NCBI GenBank assembly: GCA_023055505.1 | Contig: JALIRH010000003.1 | Coordinates: forward strand, 1,541,501 to 1,605,500 | Origin: Callipepla californica brunnescens | Lineage: Eukaryota > Chordata > Aves > Galliformes > Odontophoridae | Direction: 5' to 3' | DNA: 64,000 nt | In this document: positions 37,780-50,505 of the stretch, one piece after another | How positions within the stretch are numbered: position 1 is the first letter of the stretch | Layout: every line of letters starts with the position of its first letter | Translations under genes and position numbers: made by a program | The notes under the pieces: model-generated | Seen by the model: the letters and a program-made list of their open reading frames with translations, nothing else | Told to the model about the DNA's origin: nothing | The model's database searches: none

Positions 37780-38275
37780 GCATTGGGAGTTAAAGAGTTA
37801 ATGCTCCAGTTCTGTGGATCAATAGTTCCAGGTACATCTGTCTCAAAAGAGAAGAAAAAGTATGTACTTCAGAGGACTTCGTGCTAGTCTGCGTTTTTTC
37901 CACTTTCTGCACAGAGGGAAGATAAAAACTGTTCATGTGTCACAAGACACTGCTCTCTCCCTCTTGGATCATCTCAGCAATGGGTGCTCCCTAGCCATCT
38001 CCCCTTCAGCATTAGTGTAAGGCCTTTATTTTTGGACACACTCTCATTTTAATTGATTTATTAGCTTCAATTCTAATTATATTGTATTATATTGTGTTAT
38101 TTTACATTCTGATATCTTATTTAGTAAGTTAGCTTTCCTCCTCAGGTCATTGCTGCTGTTTTATTTTTAGGCCTATCTCCCTATTTCCCTTTTCCCCTTC
38201 CCCTTTCCTGGGGTGTGGGCCCATGGGTTTCCCCACACCATTTATCACAAAACCAGGCCAAACCACCCCGTAAAC
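37780..38275 (+). mobile_element. LTR-like block (ERV, family not fixed)
   Basis: The string from 'cattgggagttaaagagtta' through 'ctctctccctcttggatcat', 'aattgatttattagcttcaa', 'ctgctgttttatttttaggc' and 'cccctttcctggggtgtgggcccatgggtttcc' to 'caaaaccaggccaaaccacc' recalls an avian ERV LTR I know from chicken. No primer site follows and no TATA box is obvious, so it may be a solo LTR. Ends approximate. Recognition is from memory. Confidence 0.45.
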
Positions 38276-38825
38276 TGTTGATACTGGACCAGCTAGCAAT
38301 CCTGATGAACTAAAAGTAGAGTAGAAATTAAGTATACAATTCCTACATCTTTTTCTTAAACTAATTGTGTCATGAGTTAGATGTGGCAATACTCTGATTT
38401 AAAACCTATATAAAATGTTAATCCTGAAACATCTTCAATAAATGGGATCCCTTTCCTAATGATAAACTATACTTCTTTATATTCTTTGAGCCAATAGAGG
38501 AGTCAATTACAGTACAGTACAGAGCTACAGAATTCTCTGTACTTGTTTTAGCTGGAACAAATTCAGAGGCCATGTGTTATAACTTAAAGCTATGACACCT
38601 CTTTCCACCAAAACGCCAAATTCAGAGCTTTTACAGCTGTTCTCTGCCATCTGCACAGGAGGATCAATCTGTAATTTACTTTTCAACAATCTTGAACTTC
38701 CTTTACCTGCAATCTACATCTGTATTGCCCACTCCAAATATTTCAAAGCTATTGCATCGTATTCTTTGAGTGATACACACATGCTTTCTGTTAAAGTGCT
38801 AGTCATCAAGTCTTGCAGCTGCTGG
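38276..38825. other. unique noncoding DNA
   Basis: About 550 bp between an LTR-like block and a CR1. No feature recognised. Confidence 0.5.
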
Positions 38826-39272
38826 AACGATCCCAAAGGAACCATGAAGATAATCAGAGGGCTGAAGCTTCTTTCCTACACAGAAACCTGAGTGTGGTCT
38901 GCCTGGAGAAGAGAAGGCTCCAGGGAGACATCATCGTGGCCATTCTGTGTTTAAAAGGAGCTTATAATCGGGATGGAGATCTATATTTTACATGGTCTGT
39001 CAGTGAAAGGAATAGGCGGAACAGTTGTAAAATAAAAGAGGGATTTAGGTTAGATGTCAGTAGGGAATTCTTTACTCAGTGGTTGGGGACATGCCAGAAC
39101 AGGTTGTCCAAAGAAGTTGTGGATGCCCCATCCCTGGACGTATTCAAGGCCAGGTTGGGTAGGGCCTTGTATAATCTGATCTACTGGGAGGTGTTCCTGC
39201 CCACTGCAGGGGGTTAAGACTGGATGATACTTAAAGTCTCTTCAGACACAAGCCATTTTAAGGTTCTGTGAG
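38826..39272 (+). mobile_element. CR1 LINE 3' end
   Basis: Sense copy of about 450 bp. The + frame 38813-39217 still reads CR1 ORF2 C-terminal wording in its middle (SVVCLEKRRLQGDIIVAILC, then LKGAY), and the DNA then goes through 'cagaacaggttgtccaaaga' to a degraded tail (ggttctgtgagc). Only one or two terminal repeats survive. Confidence 0.92.
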
Positions 39273-42200
39273 CCTTTCTCAAAAACCTGAAAAATTCATC
39301 CCTGACAGTAATTGTGGCAAAGTCAGACACACTACTCCAAAATGCTGATAATTGCAGCAATGGTTCCCCACAGGATCATGAATTGAGGCTCTGCTCAAAG
39401 TAGCAGCTTTCTATTAAAAGGAATGTGCCAATTTACATGCCTTGGATATATTTTTTCTATTGTGTACAGACAGGACATTTTTATTTTAAAAGGTTTTTGC
39501 ACATCCACACAAGCTAGCAGGACATACCATTTTAGTGCAGGCGAAGATTTTGATTTTCACTTTAGCTTAAGTGGGAAATAGTTTTCAAGTGACAATGAAA
39601 TGATTTCCCATTTTTATCTTTCAGATCATTATACAGGAGGAGACAATGTATGGAAATGTCTAGCTGTCATTCACACTTGCCATTCATAGTCTTTAAGCAG
39701 AGGCAGAGAATAACATTTACAGTTTCAGGGTAATAATCTAAAAGACACTTAACATTCCTCAACTTAGCAAGGACTTCCATTTCTATAAATAAAGATGCAC
39801 AATATGTAACAATATAACATGTGAAAAGAGATATAATCTCTGTCATTTTTAAAAAGTTGTACAGAATTTTTTTCAGAATATTTTCCAATTACTGCACTTC
39901 TCCTGGAAAGAAAAATAGTCAGTATTTTATTAGCAGTAGTCTTTATAAAGAGAAATGGATACACAACTATTTTCAACATTGAGTTAGATGGTGTATTAGC
40001 ATCTCAGTTTTTCTGCTCAACATGTTGGTTTGCTATAAGTTCATATTGTAAATGTGATACAGTTTTCTGAGCAGTCATCAGTGGACTAGATCCTGATTAT
40101 TACACTGAATGACAGAATACCACAGAAATACCAGCAACAGTCCACTTCTCTGATTCATTTGACATATCTCAGCACATTCTCATAATCTTCCATTTCATAT
40201 TACTGCCTTGCACTATCAGTTATCTGCCACTCTTTTGTCTTTAGCAAGAAATACTAGAAACTGAGACTGAATATCTAGTACTATTGTGATGGTAGTTTAA
40301 AAAGAATTAAAAGCCAGTAGTAATAAGGAAGGTAAACATTCTGAAGTAGGGACATTTTATGTTTAATATATATCCAGTAAGGTTCTTTTTTCGCAAGATT
40401 TACAAAGACTTATTTGAGCCTTGATTTCTTGCAACTACATTCCTATCATTCCCATATTAAAAGTATGCTATTCATTTTTGGTAACATTCATGAATACTGT
40501 TTGTTCTATGGAATTTTCAGTTACTGTAATTACAGCAGTCCTACCGTAGTTAGTAGGCAGAAGTACACTGTCAACTTTCTGAAACTGATCATTGTGTTCT
40601 TGATTCAACAATTTAATCTACAAAAGCTAAGTGCTGCTTCAAAATTTAGAAGTGTTAAAGCATTCAAATAAATGGCTTAGTGTGAGTTTCCAAGAGTGCA
40701 AAATGTAACTTTATCTACATCTCAGAAGTATGATGCTATAACCAAATGTTTTTCTTGACAGAATCTTAGAACAAACTGAACATGATCCAGACATGTCTGG
40801 CTATGTCTTTGTGGTCTTTGATTTTTATTTCTTCATTCCAATTGGGGCAGAAACTGAGCTTCTCCTCTGAAAGCTAGCCTTTTTTATATATGAAGCCAAT
40901 TTTGAAGAATTTGAAAAGTTTTCAGACTCCTAAATGGTTTATTGGTTTATTAATATCTAAATATCCTACATCTGCTACTTTCTCATTTCACTAAAAGCTG
41001 TAAAATACCTAGAAAAATCTTTTTTTCTTCCAAACTGCAGTTATTAAAGGTAGTCTTTTAAATTCTTTTCCCAACAATAACAGTTCCATTGTTTTGCCAA
41101 GAGAGAGCACACAATCACGTGCTATTTAATAACTTTACTTTGATCAATTTACATTTTATTCTTAATGGGTAATCCATTTTATTCTCTTCATATTATATTA
41201 AAAAAAAAAAAAAAAAAAACAACTTTGCTACTGACTTATATATGTTTGTTCATTTTAAAGTATGGCATTATCTGCTTTTTATTATCCTTCTTTTAAAACT
41301 TTAATTTCTACATTTAAAGAAGGAACCGGAAGATCACCTACAATTAAATATTTGTTTTGAACACTACATTCTCGTTTTATTCCTGAATACCTTTGTCCAT
41401 AAGGTTTCTCCACTTTTCCTTGGAAGAAACTCAAACTTACATCTTCAATAGGTCCAACAATACACAGCAAATTTCCATCTTGTGTGACAGACATTACTTC
41501 TCAAGTTTGAGCGAAGCTATCCTACTTCATAATTCTACTCTTTCTAAAGTATTTTATACTTCTCCTTTTGCAAAATTACTGTTTCATGTGCTTGATCAAC
41601 TTATATTTCTTTGCAGTTTCTGAAAAGACTATCAGTGAAGAGCTGTATTCCATTGTTGCTCAACACCAAAAGCAGTACAATTTTGCTTTTATTTTGTCAA
41701 AGTGTCTCTCTCCTTGTCCACAATTTTTTTCTTTGTCTTTCAAAGCTTCCCATCCAATTTAATCACAGAGGTACTCATGAGTTTGGGTAGATCTGAGGCA
41801 GAATTATTTTCTGTTATCTATCTGTGAAGAGTCCCTGTAATAGTCAGACCTTCAGTGTACTTTTGTTATTCATGAGGATCCAAAGGCCATTTCATTTTTT
41901 TTAATTTCTGGAATTAAATAGTTGGGCTATAGCAGAGGTTGCATTATGAAACACAGTAGTGCTATGATAAAGAACAGCTCAAGGTTAGTTCTTATTTTGC
42001 TCACGGAATATGGAAGAGAATATTATTTACACTTCCCCTTACAAAGGGAATAATAAGGTATGATTCACTAAGGATCTCCTCAAAATAATTTCCAACAAGT
42101 CTTATTGCACATAAATCTCTTCTTACAAGCTCCAAACCTTTTTTTATTCATCTGTCTGGTCAATATGTTCTCCAACACCATCTGGGAACTTGTCGTATCG

Positions 42201-43294
42201 GATCATGACTTGTTTTTTAAATCTTGCATACACAAATTATAAATAGCACCATATAAGGCCCTAAATTGTTATTAATATATTCTAATATTCTAACATAGAT
42301 ATTAGGATAGTTATTTGAATTTCTCAGTTATATTTTTGAAATTATCATTGATGATTTCTACTTGGCAATACTGGAAAATACAACCTGTTTTTTAAGAGCC
42401 TTGCAGTATATTTTTCTAATTCAGAATTTTTGAATACTTTGCCTTACAAAAAGAACTTTGCTGAAATTTTAAAATACAAATCATGATAATTTTAGAAGAA
42501 TATGCTCTACTATTTAACTAAAAAACAAATTTGATGGGAAACAGAGACCATTCCTTAAGCTTGTAGAAGTATTATCACCACTACATACCACAAGCTCCAT
42601 TTTTTGGATTGTATATTTGATAGGCTATATAACTGGTAATGATATCTCACCAGTGCAGAGTTTTTGTTGGTTTTTTTTTTTATGTTATCATAAAGTTCAG
42701 GATCTGTGAAGCTATTCACAATTAAAGGCATGTAGATTATCTATTAGAATATTGTGTTTTGTGTGTTTTCCTTTCTTTTGAAAGATTGGAGAGCTACAAA
42801 CCTGCAATGCTGCCAGATTCTAATATTCCTTGTTATCTTGCATATCAAAATATAAATATATCAATCCCTCTGTCAAACATATGGGGAAGATAAAGTTGAA
42901 AATAAGCAATGTGGAGTTCATACCATATAACTCCTTTTCTTTGACAGATTAGGCTTCTTTCTTTGATGGACAAAAATAATGTTGTGAAGAGTGTTATCAG
43001 TAAAGTTTGCAGTAAATATATTTTGAAAGAGCTGTAAAAAATGCAAACACGAACAGAGTTCTGAAAACAGAAATTATCTGCCAAAATATAAGTGGGTACG
43101 TTATAAAATATTGGAAAGATAATTCTCTTTTGCTCTGTTTTGTTTTTCAGTTTGTATACTTATTTAAAGTTTAACATCTTGACTAAATTACAGAGGAGAA
43201 CAAAGTGTATATCTAAGATCAGTGAAGCTAAAACTTGGCTGGTCTAGGATATGTTAGAGGAAAATGCTTAGAAAATTGAATAGATTTATTAGTA
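39273..43294. other. unique AT-rich noncoding DNA
   Basis: About 4 kb without recognisable gene or transposon. Holds an A-run of about 20 at 41200-41219 and a T-run near 42670-42682. Short frames show no motif. Confidence 0.5.
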
Positions 43295-43634
43295 GAATCA
43301 TAGGATCATATAACCCCCAGTGTTGGAAGATACTTTTAAAGGCCACCTAGCCCAACTCTCCTGCAATGAACAGGGACATCCACAGCAAGATCAGGTTGCC
43401 CAGGGCTTTATCCAGCTTCGCCTTGAAAGCCTCCAAGGACAGGGCATCCACCACATTTCTGGGCAACCTGTTCCAGTGCCTCACCATCCATACTGTAAAA
43501 CACTTTTTCCTTATATGCAACCTGAACTAACCTCTTTGAGATTGAAACCATTTCCCCTTGTTCTATCACAATAGTCCCTGCTAAAGAGTCTGTCCCTTTT
43601 TTTACTGCCCCTTTAGATACTGAAAGGCCATCAG
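43295..43634 (-). mobile_element. CR1 LINE 3' end
   Basis: Tail gaatcataggatcatataac, then 'gttggaagatacttttaaag', 'gcatccaccacatttctggg', 'caacctgttccagtgcctca' and 'ttccccttgttctatcac' to 'gatactgaaaggcca'. About 340 bp; its 5' side ends abruptly at the GC-rich block that follows. Confidence 0.93.
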
Positions 43635-44131
43635 CAGGAGGCAGAAGGGCAGGGGTGGCAGAAGCGGGGAAAACAGCAGCAACAAGAGGCAGCCCTGAGC
43701 AGCAAGCAGCAGTCTGGAAAAGCAGCGAGGGGTCAGCACCGGGAGGGGCAGCAGCGAACAGTGATCAGCTCGTGAGGTCTCTCCTAAGAGAAGACCCCAA
43801 CTTCGTGGCTGCAGGATCCCTCTATTTATCTTCCATATTTCTCCAATCTACGTGACAAACCCCTCCTGCATGGGTGACAAACCACTCTTGCTTGGGCGTC
43901 AGGCGAGTAACACCTCAGCTGGTTATCTCCCCCTGGAGATGAGTTCCACAAAAGAGAGTTCTCAGGTCATTGAGCTGCAGCTTATCTCTCTTTCGTTGCC
44001 CCAGGAAGTGCCCATCTGCTTGTCCCTTAGACAAAGGATTTCACAACCCTTGCCCAGGACTTGCTTGGACATGTTCAGACACGTTCATCAGAAAACTTTG
44101 AGGCAATGGAATAAAATAATACTCTCTTACA
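43635..44131 (-). mobile_element. candidate solo LTR (minus strand)
   Basis: A clearly GC-richer block. Read on the minus strand it starts TGTAAGAGAG at 44131, has a TATA-like box (ATAAATAG) at 43829-43822 and a GC-rich R/U5-like end of about 180 bp. No internal retroviral sequence follows, as CR1 begins directly, so it would be a solo LTR or a 3'-truncated one. A terminal CA and a target duplication were not found; no AATAAA is visible. Alternatives are another GC-rich repeat. Confidence 0.4.
43822..43829 (-). promoter_or_regulatory. TATA-like box of the candidate solo LTR
   Basis: Minus-strand ataaatag followed by agggatcctgcagcc. It is the only TATA-like motif in the GC-rich block and sits where an LTR core promoter would be. 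Confidence 0.35.
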
Positions 44132-44339
44132 TTAGACTATAGAATTAATCAGTAATTAAACAAAATGAGTCTTAGAAAAGCTCCTGAATTAATTAACTTT
44201 CATATATTAACTTTTCAAACATGGAATGTTAGTGTTTCTTAGTCAGTTGTGCAACACATCCTCACAGAGAGGGGGGGCAGATGTGAGCTACTAGTAACAG
44301 TTGCATGTAGTTATTCCATGTAGAACTTATTATTTATCA

Positions 44340-45191
44340 CCCTATAATAGAAGTGCAGTAAAAGGGATTACAGCTGTGGAATGACAGTCTTCAAAGAGGC
44401 CTTGTGAGAAAAATAAGTGAGCATGTATTTGAGAAACAGTACTGTAGGAACCAAGATCAGGAAATGAGAGCAGGTGGTGCTCCAAGCATTGATCAGAAGT
44501 TCCTTGCAGCCCAGGAGAGGCCTATAGTGGAATAGGTGTTCCCCCTGCAGCCCACGAGTACCACAAGGAGCAGATCTCCATATTGCAGTGATGAAGGGAA
44601 TGCCCTTCAAGGAAACTGCAGTTTGTGGAGAGGAGTTCACACTGGATTGGTTTGTCAGGCAGAAACTGTAGCCAATGGGTGACCTAAGCTGGAGCAGTCT
44701 GTTCCTGGATCCATGGAGAGATCCATGCTAGAACAGTTATACAAGAACTGCAGCTCATGGGAAGGACCTGCATTAGAGTAAGTTGCAAAGAACTTTATCC
44801 TATAGCAGGGACTCCATGCTGGAGCAGGGAAAGAATGTGAGAAGGAAGGGGAGGCAGAGATAAAGCATTATGAACTGATTGTGAGCTCTGTTTATTCCCC
44901 ATCCCCCTGCACTACTCCAAGAAAGGAGAAAGAAAAATGGGGAATGGAGAAAAGGAATTTCTCTTTTTTCTTCTTTGGTTTTCACTGGTGTCCTCTGTTA
45001 TTAATTGGAAGGAAATTAGTCTTTCTAAAGTCAAGTTTATTTTGCCTATGTTAATAATCGTAACCAATCACCCTGTCCCTATGTCACCCCATGAGTTTTT
45101 TTAATCTTACTTCTTCACTTGTCCTACTGAAAAGGTGAATTGAGAGAGTTACTTGATGAGCACCTGGAGATCATCCATGGTCTTCCCACCA
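44340..45191 (+). mobile_element. LTR-like block of an avian ERV
   Basis: Contains strings typical of a common chicken LTR family: 'ggattacagctgtggaatga', 'ctgcagcccacgagtacca', 'ggagcagatctccatattgcag', 'gctggagcagggaaagaatg' and 'agtttattttgcctatgtta', and ends near 'ggtcttcccacca'. A related block lies in opposite orientation at 55050-55625. Ends approximate; family name not asserted. Confidence 0.5.
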
Positions 45192-48100
45192 GAATGATCC
45201 CTGTAGGAGGGGGGAACCCTCAAAGCCACAATGATTATTATACATTTTATTATTATTTACAAAAGGAATATTTATTTAAGAGAGACATTTTCTGATAGAG
45301 AAAAATAAATAAGCAATAAAATAGAAAAATTTCTTTATGAATTGTTATAGCATTTGCCATGTTCATATATAAAATAGCTGAATTGTCTTAACCATATCAA
45401 CTGGTTATAAAAGTTCAATAGAAAAAAAGAATTTTCCTGGTCAATGAAACAGTGTTAACTACACTAGTAGAACATCTGAATAAAATGTGTTTATTTTTAT
45501 GAAATAATCATAGCTGTACTAATGGGAGCTGGAGTTTATTCTTAATGCTTCTATCCCATAGACAAATATAATTTCTCAGAAGATTGTAAATCAAGAGACA
45601 ATTTTTTACTCTTTTCAGCTTTACTTTTTTTTCATCTCTACTCCTCTCTTTGTCCTGCCACTCCCTCTGAATGAACCAGGGCACTGAGACAAGGAAAGAG
45701 CCAGCGGCTTGAGTAGCAGCTTGCTTCTCAGTCAACAGCCTTCTTTTACCACGACTCCACATTGTGATGAAATATTGCTGAGCGCCATCTTCTGTTGTAA
45801 CTTTATTTGCTGCTTTAGTGCACCCTTCTTTCTTGCTTTTCTGAGAGGTATTTTTTTTTTAATTTCTTTTTTTTTTTTTATCTTTTTTTCTGAGTTTTCC
45901 TGATCGTTTGTCTGTTTAATATGTGAGAATACCGTGGTTTGTGCAGATGAACTCAAGTGCTGAATATAGCAGAATAGATAACAAGTGGATCAGAAGTATA
46001 CGGCAGTTTCCATCTGCCTCAGAATTAAAACATACGTGTAACCTTGAATCAAAACACTGAAGCCAAGATATTAAGAAATTCCATATCTTGGGGTATGTTT
46101 ATACAGGTTTGTACGTTTGTTCATCATAAATAATTATCTTTTCAGTGGCTTTCCTAGAACTGACCACACACAGTTCATTTTGCTAAGATATGTGAGGTTA
46201 TCATTTGCAAGAAGTCTCCATCTGTTTGTGAATACAGCTGGAGGTCAGAGCTGGAAGTGCATGACTGCCTTTTACTGAAATCAAGTGTTTTATTTCAGCC
46301 TCAGCACTCAAAACCTGCTGGGACAATAAAGTCTGGAAGAGTAGTTTTTTCACCACTGCTATGCAAGAATAAAACCAATATGGACCTAAAGACTCTTCTG
46401 AGAAACATTGGTCTCATTTCTCTTTCTTAAGGCATTGATTTTACTACTCTCATCAGTATACTAACCATGTCAGCTACTTTCTTTCCTTTGTCACTTGTTT
46501 TCCACAGACAGAGAGAGGGTTATTATTACAGTATTATAGTATTATATAGTATTATCTGGTGTTTTATATTTAGGTATAGTTTTAGTGCATGGAAAAACTT
46601 GAATTACTTGAGCTTTTTTTAAACATGAATTCATTTTTTCTGACAGAAATATGAAGTGGGAGGTCTCTGAACAAAAATATATTCATAGTACTTCCATATA
46701 CAGTTAACTTAGTCATCACAAGCTCTTTTTTATAATTAGGAAAAAGAAATAGGCATTTCTAACATATGAATCACCACATGTAACTGTCTAAAATAGGTCA
46801 GATGAATCATGCCCTAAAAATGCCTACTTCTATTCACTGTCATTGAAGACTGCCAGGCATTGCTAGTTTGGATATAGATGAAGAAGTTAAATTGAAGGAA
46901 TTTTCTCTAATGAATCTTTGTAATAAAAGCTTTAATTGTACATGATTACATGCTTCTATGCCTACCTTTCATCCATGGTTTGAGGTGATGATGTCAGCTT
47001 CCCCAAATTAATTAATTCCATCAAAAATAGATGGAAATCAGAAACACCTTTCTCACAACAGTGATTCACCTGCACATCACCCTCATCACTACCTGTTATG
47101 AACTGGTAGTTTAAAAGGAAATAGAGGTATATAAAAAAAGTGTTTATTACTTAGTTATTCACGTACGCAGTTCATATATGTAAGTACATTTAACTATGTT
47201 CTACTGTATTATGAATGTATTCCTCACCACAGTTTTAGGATTAACTTGTTCTATTATATTCCATGAACCAACATAAATATTTATTTGTTTATTTGTTTAT
47301 TTGAATTAAGCATACATTAAAGAATATTCCTAGAATTATTCTTCATGAAAAGTGAACATTATAAAAGTTCAGGTATATTATTAATCATTTGTTTCCACAA
47401 TCTTAAATGCTTTCCTATTGCCATCCCTTCTGTTCTAAAAATTTTCCACCTTCACCCACTCCTACAAATGTTCAGTATATGCATAGCTGAAAATGAATCA
47501 CTGAAATGCTCTGCTTTGTTGTCTTTTTCTTCAATCTTCCCCAGGGAATCCATGTTATGCACATAATTGTGATGTACAGCAGAAAAGAATGGACTGAATC
47601 CCTGAAAAGAGGTGAACTTCACTCCTATAGACTTAGAGAAAATTATTTCAAAAGGAGCTTCTTGCAGAGAGCGCTCTGCTGCCAGTCATTAAAAATAAAC
47701 TTCAAGGGACTCATTGGTGCTGTATAGAAATTAATGTTACTCCACAGAATTCTTGATCCATTTTCCTCAGAGGCTGAATACAGGACATGAATGCCATTGC
47801 CAATCCTAACACTTCAATTCACTGCATTCATAGCTCTAATCCACCTGCTTCTTATATACTTATGCATCATTTATGAGTTATTTATTTCAGTCACTTTGGG
47901 GAGTTACAGCTTTATTACTTTATTCTTATGTTACTTCCGAGAAATATGATGTGCTTTAATTTCAGAAAAAAAAAATCCTATTAGTGTATTGTTTTTATTT
48001 TGTACTTTGTGCCTTTGTTAGTCTTAGGAAGGAATTACCTACTGAAGCTAAAAACTAAAGCAATCTGGATTTGTTTTATAATAAATTGTATCAGATTATA

Positions 48101-49972
48101 CCCAGAGGCCTGAGCAGAAAGAGTTTGTTCAATAATAAGGTCAGTTCATTAAACAGAGTATTGTGTTCCCTCCCAGAGTCGCATGTTGATTTCAAGCTAA
48201 GTAATAGTGTTTGCTTCTCTAAGTACATGCTTCTATAAGGCATGGAATTAGCTGTTCATATACTAGAAGTAATTTGCAAATCGGGAAATAACACTGTTTC
48301 CCCATAAATAAAAATCAATCCACCTGTAAGTACCTGTGAATTACTGAATGGCATATTCTGAATTTTGGAGGAAGAACAAAGAAGGGAAAGATTGGTACTG
48401 AATTTATCCGTGTGGTGGCAAAGAATCAGCTAGAACATGCAATGTGCATAACTAAGGCCATCATTTTACTCCCTGTTAAGTCTACATAGCTGAAGAGCAT
48501 GATGGTAATCTGTTCACCAAATGTGAAACCAGGTTTCAGTTGAACATTTTTATACCACTTCATTACTTGCAGTTTGTATTTTTATCGTGCACTTTAAAGC
48601 AAATTATAGTCACTGCATATGCATGGGAAACCAGCATCATGTTCGTCTCCTTCTTCCCTGGAGATAATGTCAGCCATCCAAGACTTATTTTCACCTGTAT
48701 CTAGAAAGTGCTGGGCTTGATACATGATCTGGACATGGCAGGTGTTAAAATTCAGTGTTCTATTCTCAGCTCACTACTGATTAGCTCTAAAAATCAAATG
48801 TACTTCTCAACCTTTATTGAACAGCATTTCACACGTATAGTTTTAGCTTCTCCTGCTGGTCTGCCACATACTAGTCTGACACCTTTTCTTCTGTGAAGAA
48901 CTGTTTTCATGGTACTCTTTGCAAAGTGTCTTGGAAAAAGCATACAGTACATTTAATGATAAATTTTCCAGAATAGTGGTTGTCAGATATGTTGCAAGAA
49001 CCTTTCAAAATGGCTGTACTAAATTAATGAGTTACATATAATAGTTATAGTATTTAGAAAAGAAAAAAATTACTAAAATATTGACTGATGAAGGATAGCC
49101 AAAGTTCTAAAGCAATAGAGCATAAATGCCACACCATAATATTTTTAGAAAAAAAACAAAATATATAAGCCTTGCAAGCCAACCTGTATCATTTTCAGCA
49201 GTACAGAGCTAGATGTCTTCATCTTATGAATGGAACTTGGATAATGGCTCAGGGAAGCAGAGGCAAAGGCAAAGTTTATTGAACAGACAGTATTACTGTT
49301 CTCAATAGCACCTAATCACAGCTTACTTTGAAAGACAAATGGACTACGACAATAAACAAGGATAGAGACAGCTTGAGCATGTGTGAGCCTGTTCTGATAG
49401 TAGCATACACAATTTAAGGAAACAAGTATAAACATGACCAAAGTAAAAGAGAAGTGAGAGATAGGTTGCTATCAAATCACTTTATAAATTTATCCTACTC
49501 TCGGACCTATACCAGTTTAGAAATAATAGCCAGTTATTATTTACATACTTTTGAATATACCAAATTTTTGAGAAAATATGGAAGAGGAAGCATTAGACTC
49601 CAACCGTTTGACGTCACTTCTAATTGTATACAAATATCAAAGAGAAGAAATAGATTGTGCAGAGCTCTTGCACAAGCCCAGGAGTTAAATTAAAGACAAT
49701 TGGAGTAATATTATTCAAAATATAATTAATTTGTGATTAATATTCTGAGAATGCAAGCTTCTTCAATATCTATAAAGTCCTTTTCATCCAAATCAGAAGG
49801 TAGAAGAAGTAACAGTGACAGGGCTGAAGATACAATTCAATGAAGAACTGTGCAGAAAAGCTTGATAGGCATAAATGCTGTGAACTGCACTGTCTCAGAG
49901 TACAGTATTGATATCAAATGTGGGAATGTAAAAATTCTTGTTCTGATATGCAACACTGGAGGTCTCATTAAG
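45192..49972. other. unique AT-rich noncoding DNA
   Basis: About 4.8 kb. The first 40 bp (with a G-run) may still belong to the ERV block. T-runs near 45849-45882, an impure 'attatagtatt' run near 46522-46553 and a (tttg/attt)n run near 47280-47304 are the only structures seen. No gene recognised. Confidence 0.5.
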
Positions 49973-50051
49973 AAAGAAGGGAGGGAGGGAAGGGAAGGAA
50001 AGGGAAAGGGAAAGGGAAAGGGAAAGGGAAAGGGAAAGGGAAAGGGAAAGG
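49973..50051. repeat. (GGGAAA)n hexanucleotide array
   Basis: Begins with impure purine units (agggagggaaggg) and becomes about nine pure gggaaa hexamers up to 50051. Same hexamer as the array at 22799-22960 but in opposite orientation and shorter. The + frame across it encodes Gly-Lys repeats, an artefact. Confidence 0.95.
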
Positions 50052-50289
50052 TGAATCATCTATCATATTCTGTGATACACTTATGCTCTCATTCACGTGA
50101 AGAGATCAAGTTGGAGATAGGAGGATGGTGGTCCATACTCTTCAGTGCACTTCAAGTAGTTGTTAGAAGACTCCTAAAACAGCTCCTCCATAGTGTAGGA
50201 AGAAGATGCAACTAAGATGTTCCAAAGATGAGTACATATGCATGGTAGATGTGTCACTGGCACTGTGGGACACCCACACCTTTTTGAAG

Positions 50290-50505
50290 TTGCACAGGAA
50301 GGAAGCGGAAATACAAGGGGGACAAAATTTTTGCACAGTATACCAGACAGACCAGGGGGAATTGCTTAAAGCTAAAAGAGGGGAAATCTAGGTTAGATAT
50401 TTGGAAGAAGTTCTTTACACCAAGGGTGATAAGGCATGGGAACAAGCTGTACAGAGAAGTTGTGGATACTCCATCTCTGAAGGCATTCAAGGCCAGATAG
50501 GATGA
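50290..50505 (+). mobile_element. degraded CR1 LINE 3' part
   Basis: 'gaccagggggaattgcttaa', 'aaagaggggaaatctaggtt', 'agatatttggaagaagttct', 'agagaagttgtggatactcc' and 'gcattcaaggccag' are CR1 blocks in sense order. The 3' terminus with the 8-bp repeats is missing. The left edge is unclear. Confidence 0.85.

Noticed and set aside
41200..41219. A-run as a possible processed-pseudogene tail
   Set aside because: No gene-like sequence and no target duplication found upstream.
45709..45956. Phe/Leu-rich + frame and Lys-rich - frame
   Set aside because: Produced by T-runs; low complexity.
22799..50051. CRISPR array or other prokaryotic system
   Set aside because: Tandem repeats here have no spacers, and all other content is vertebrate.
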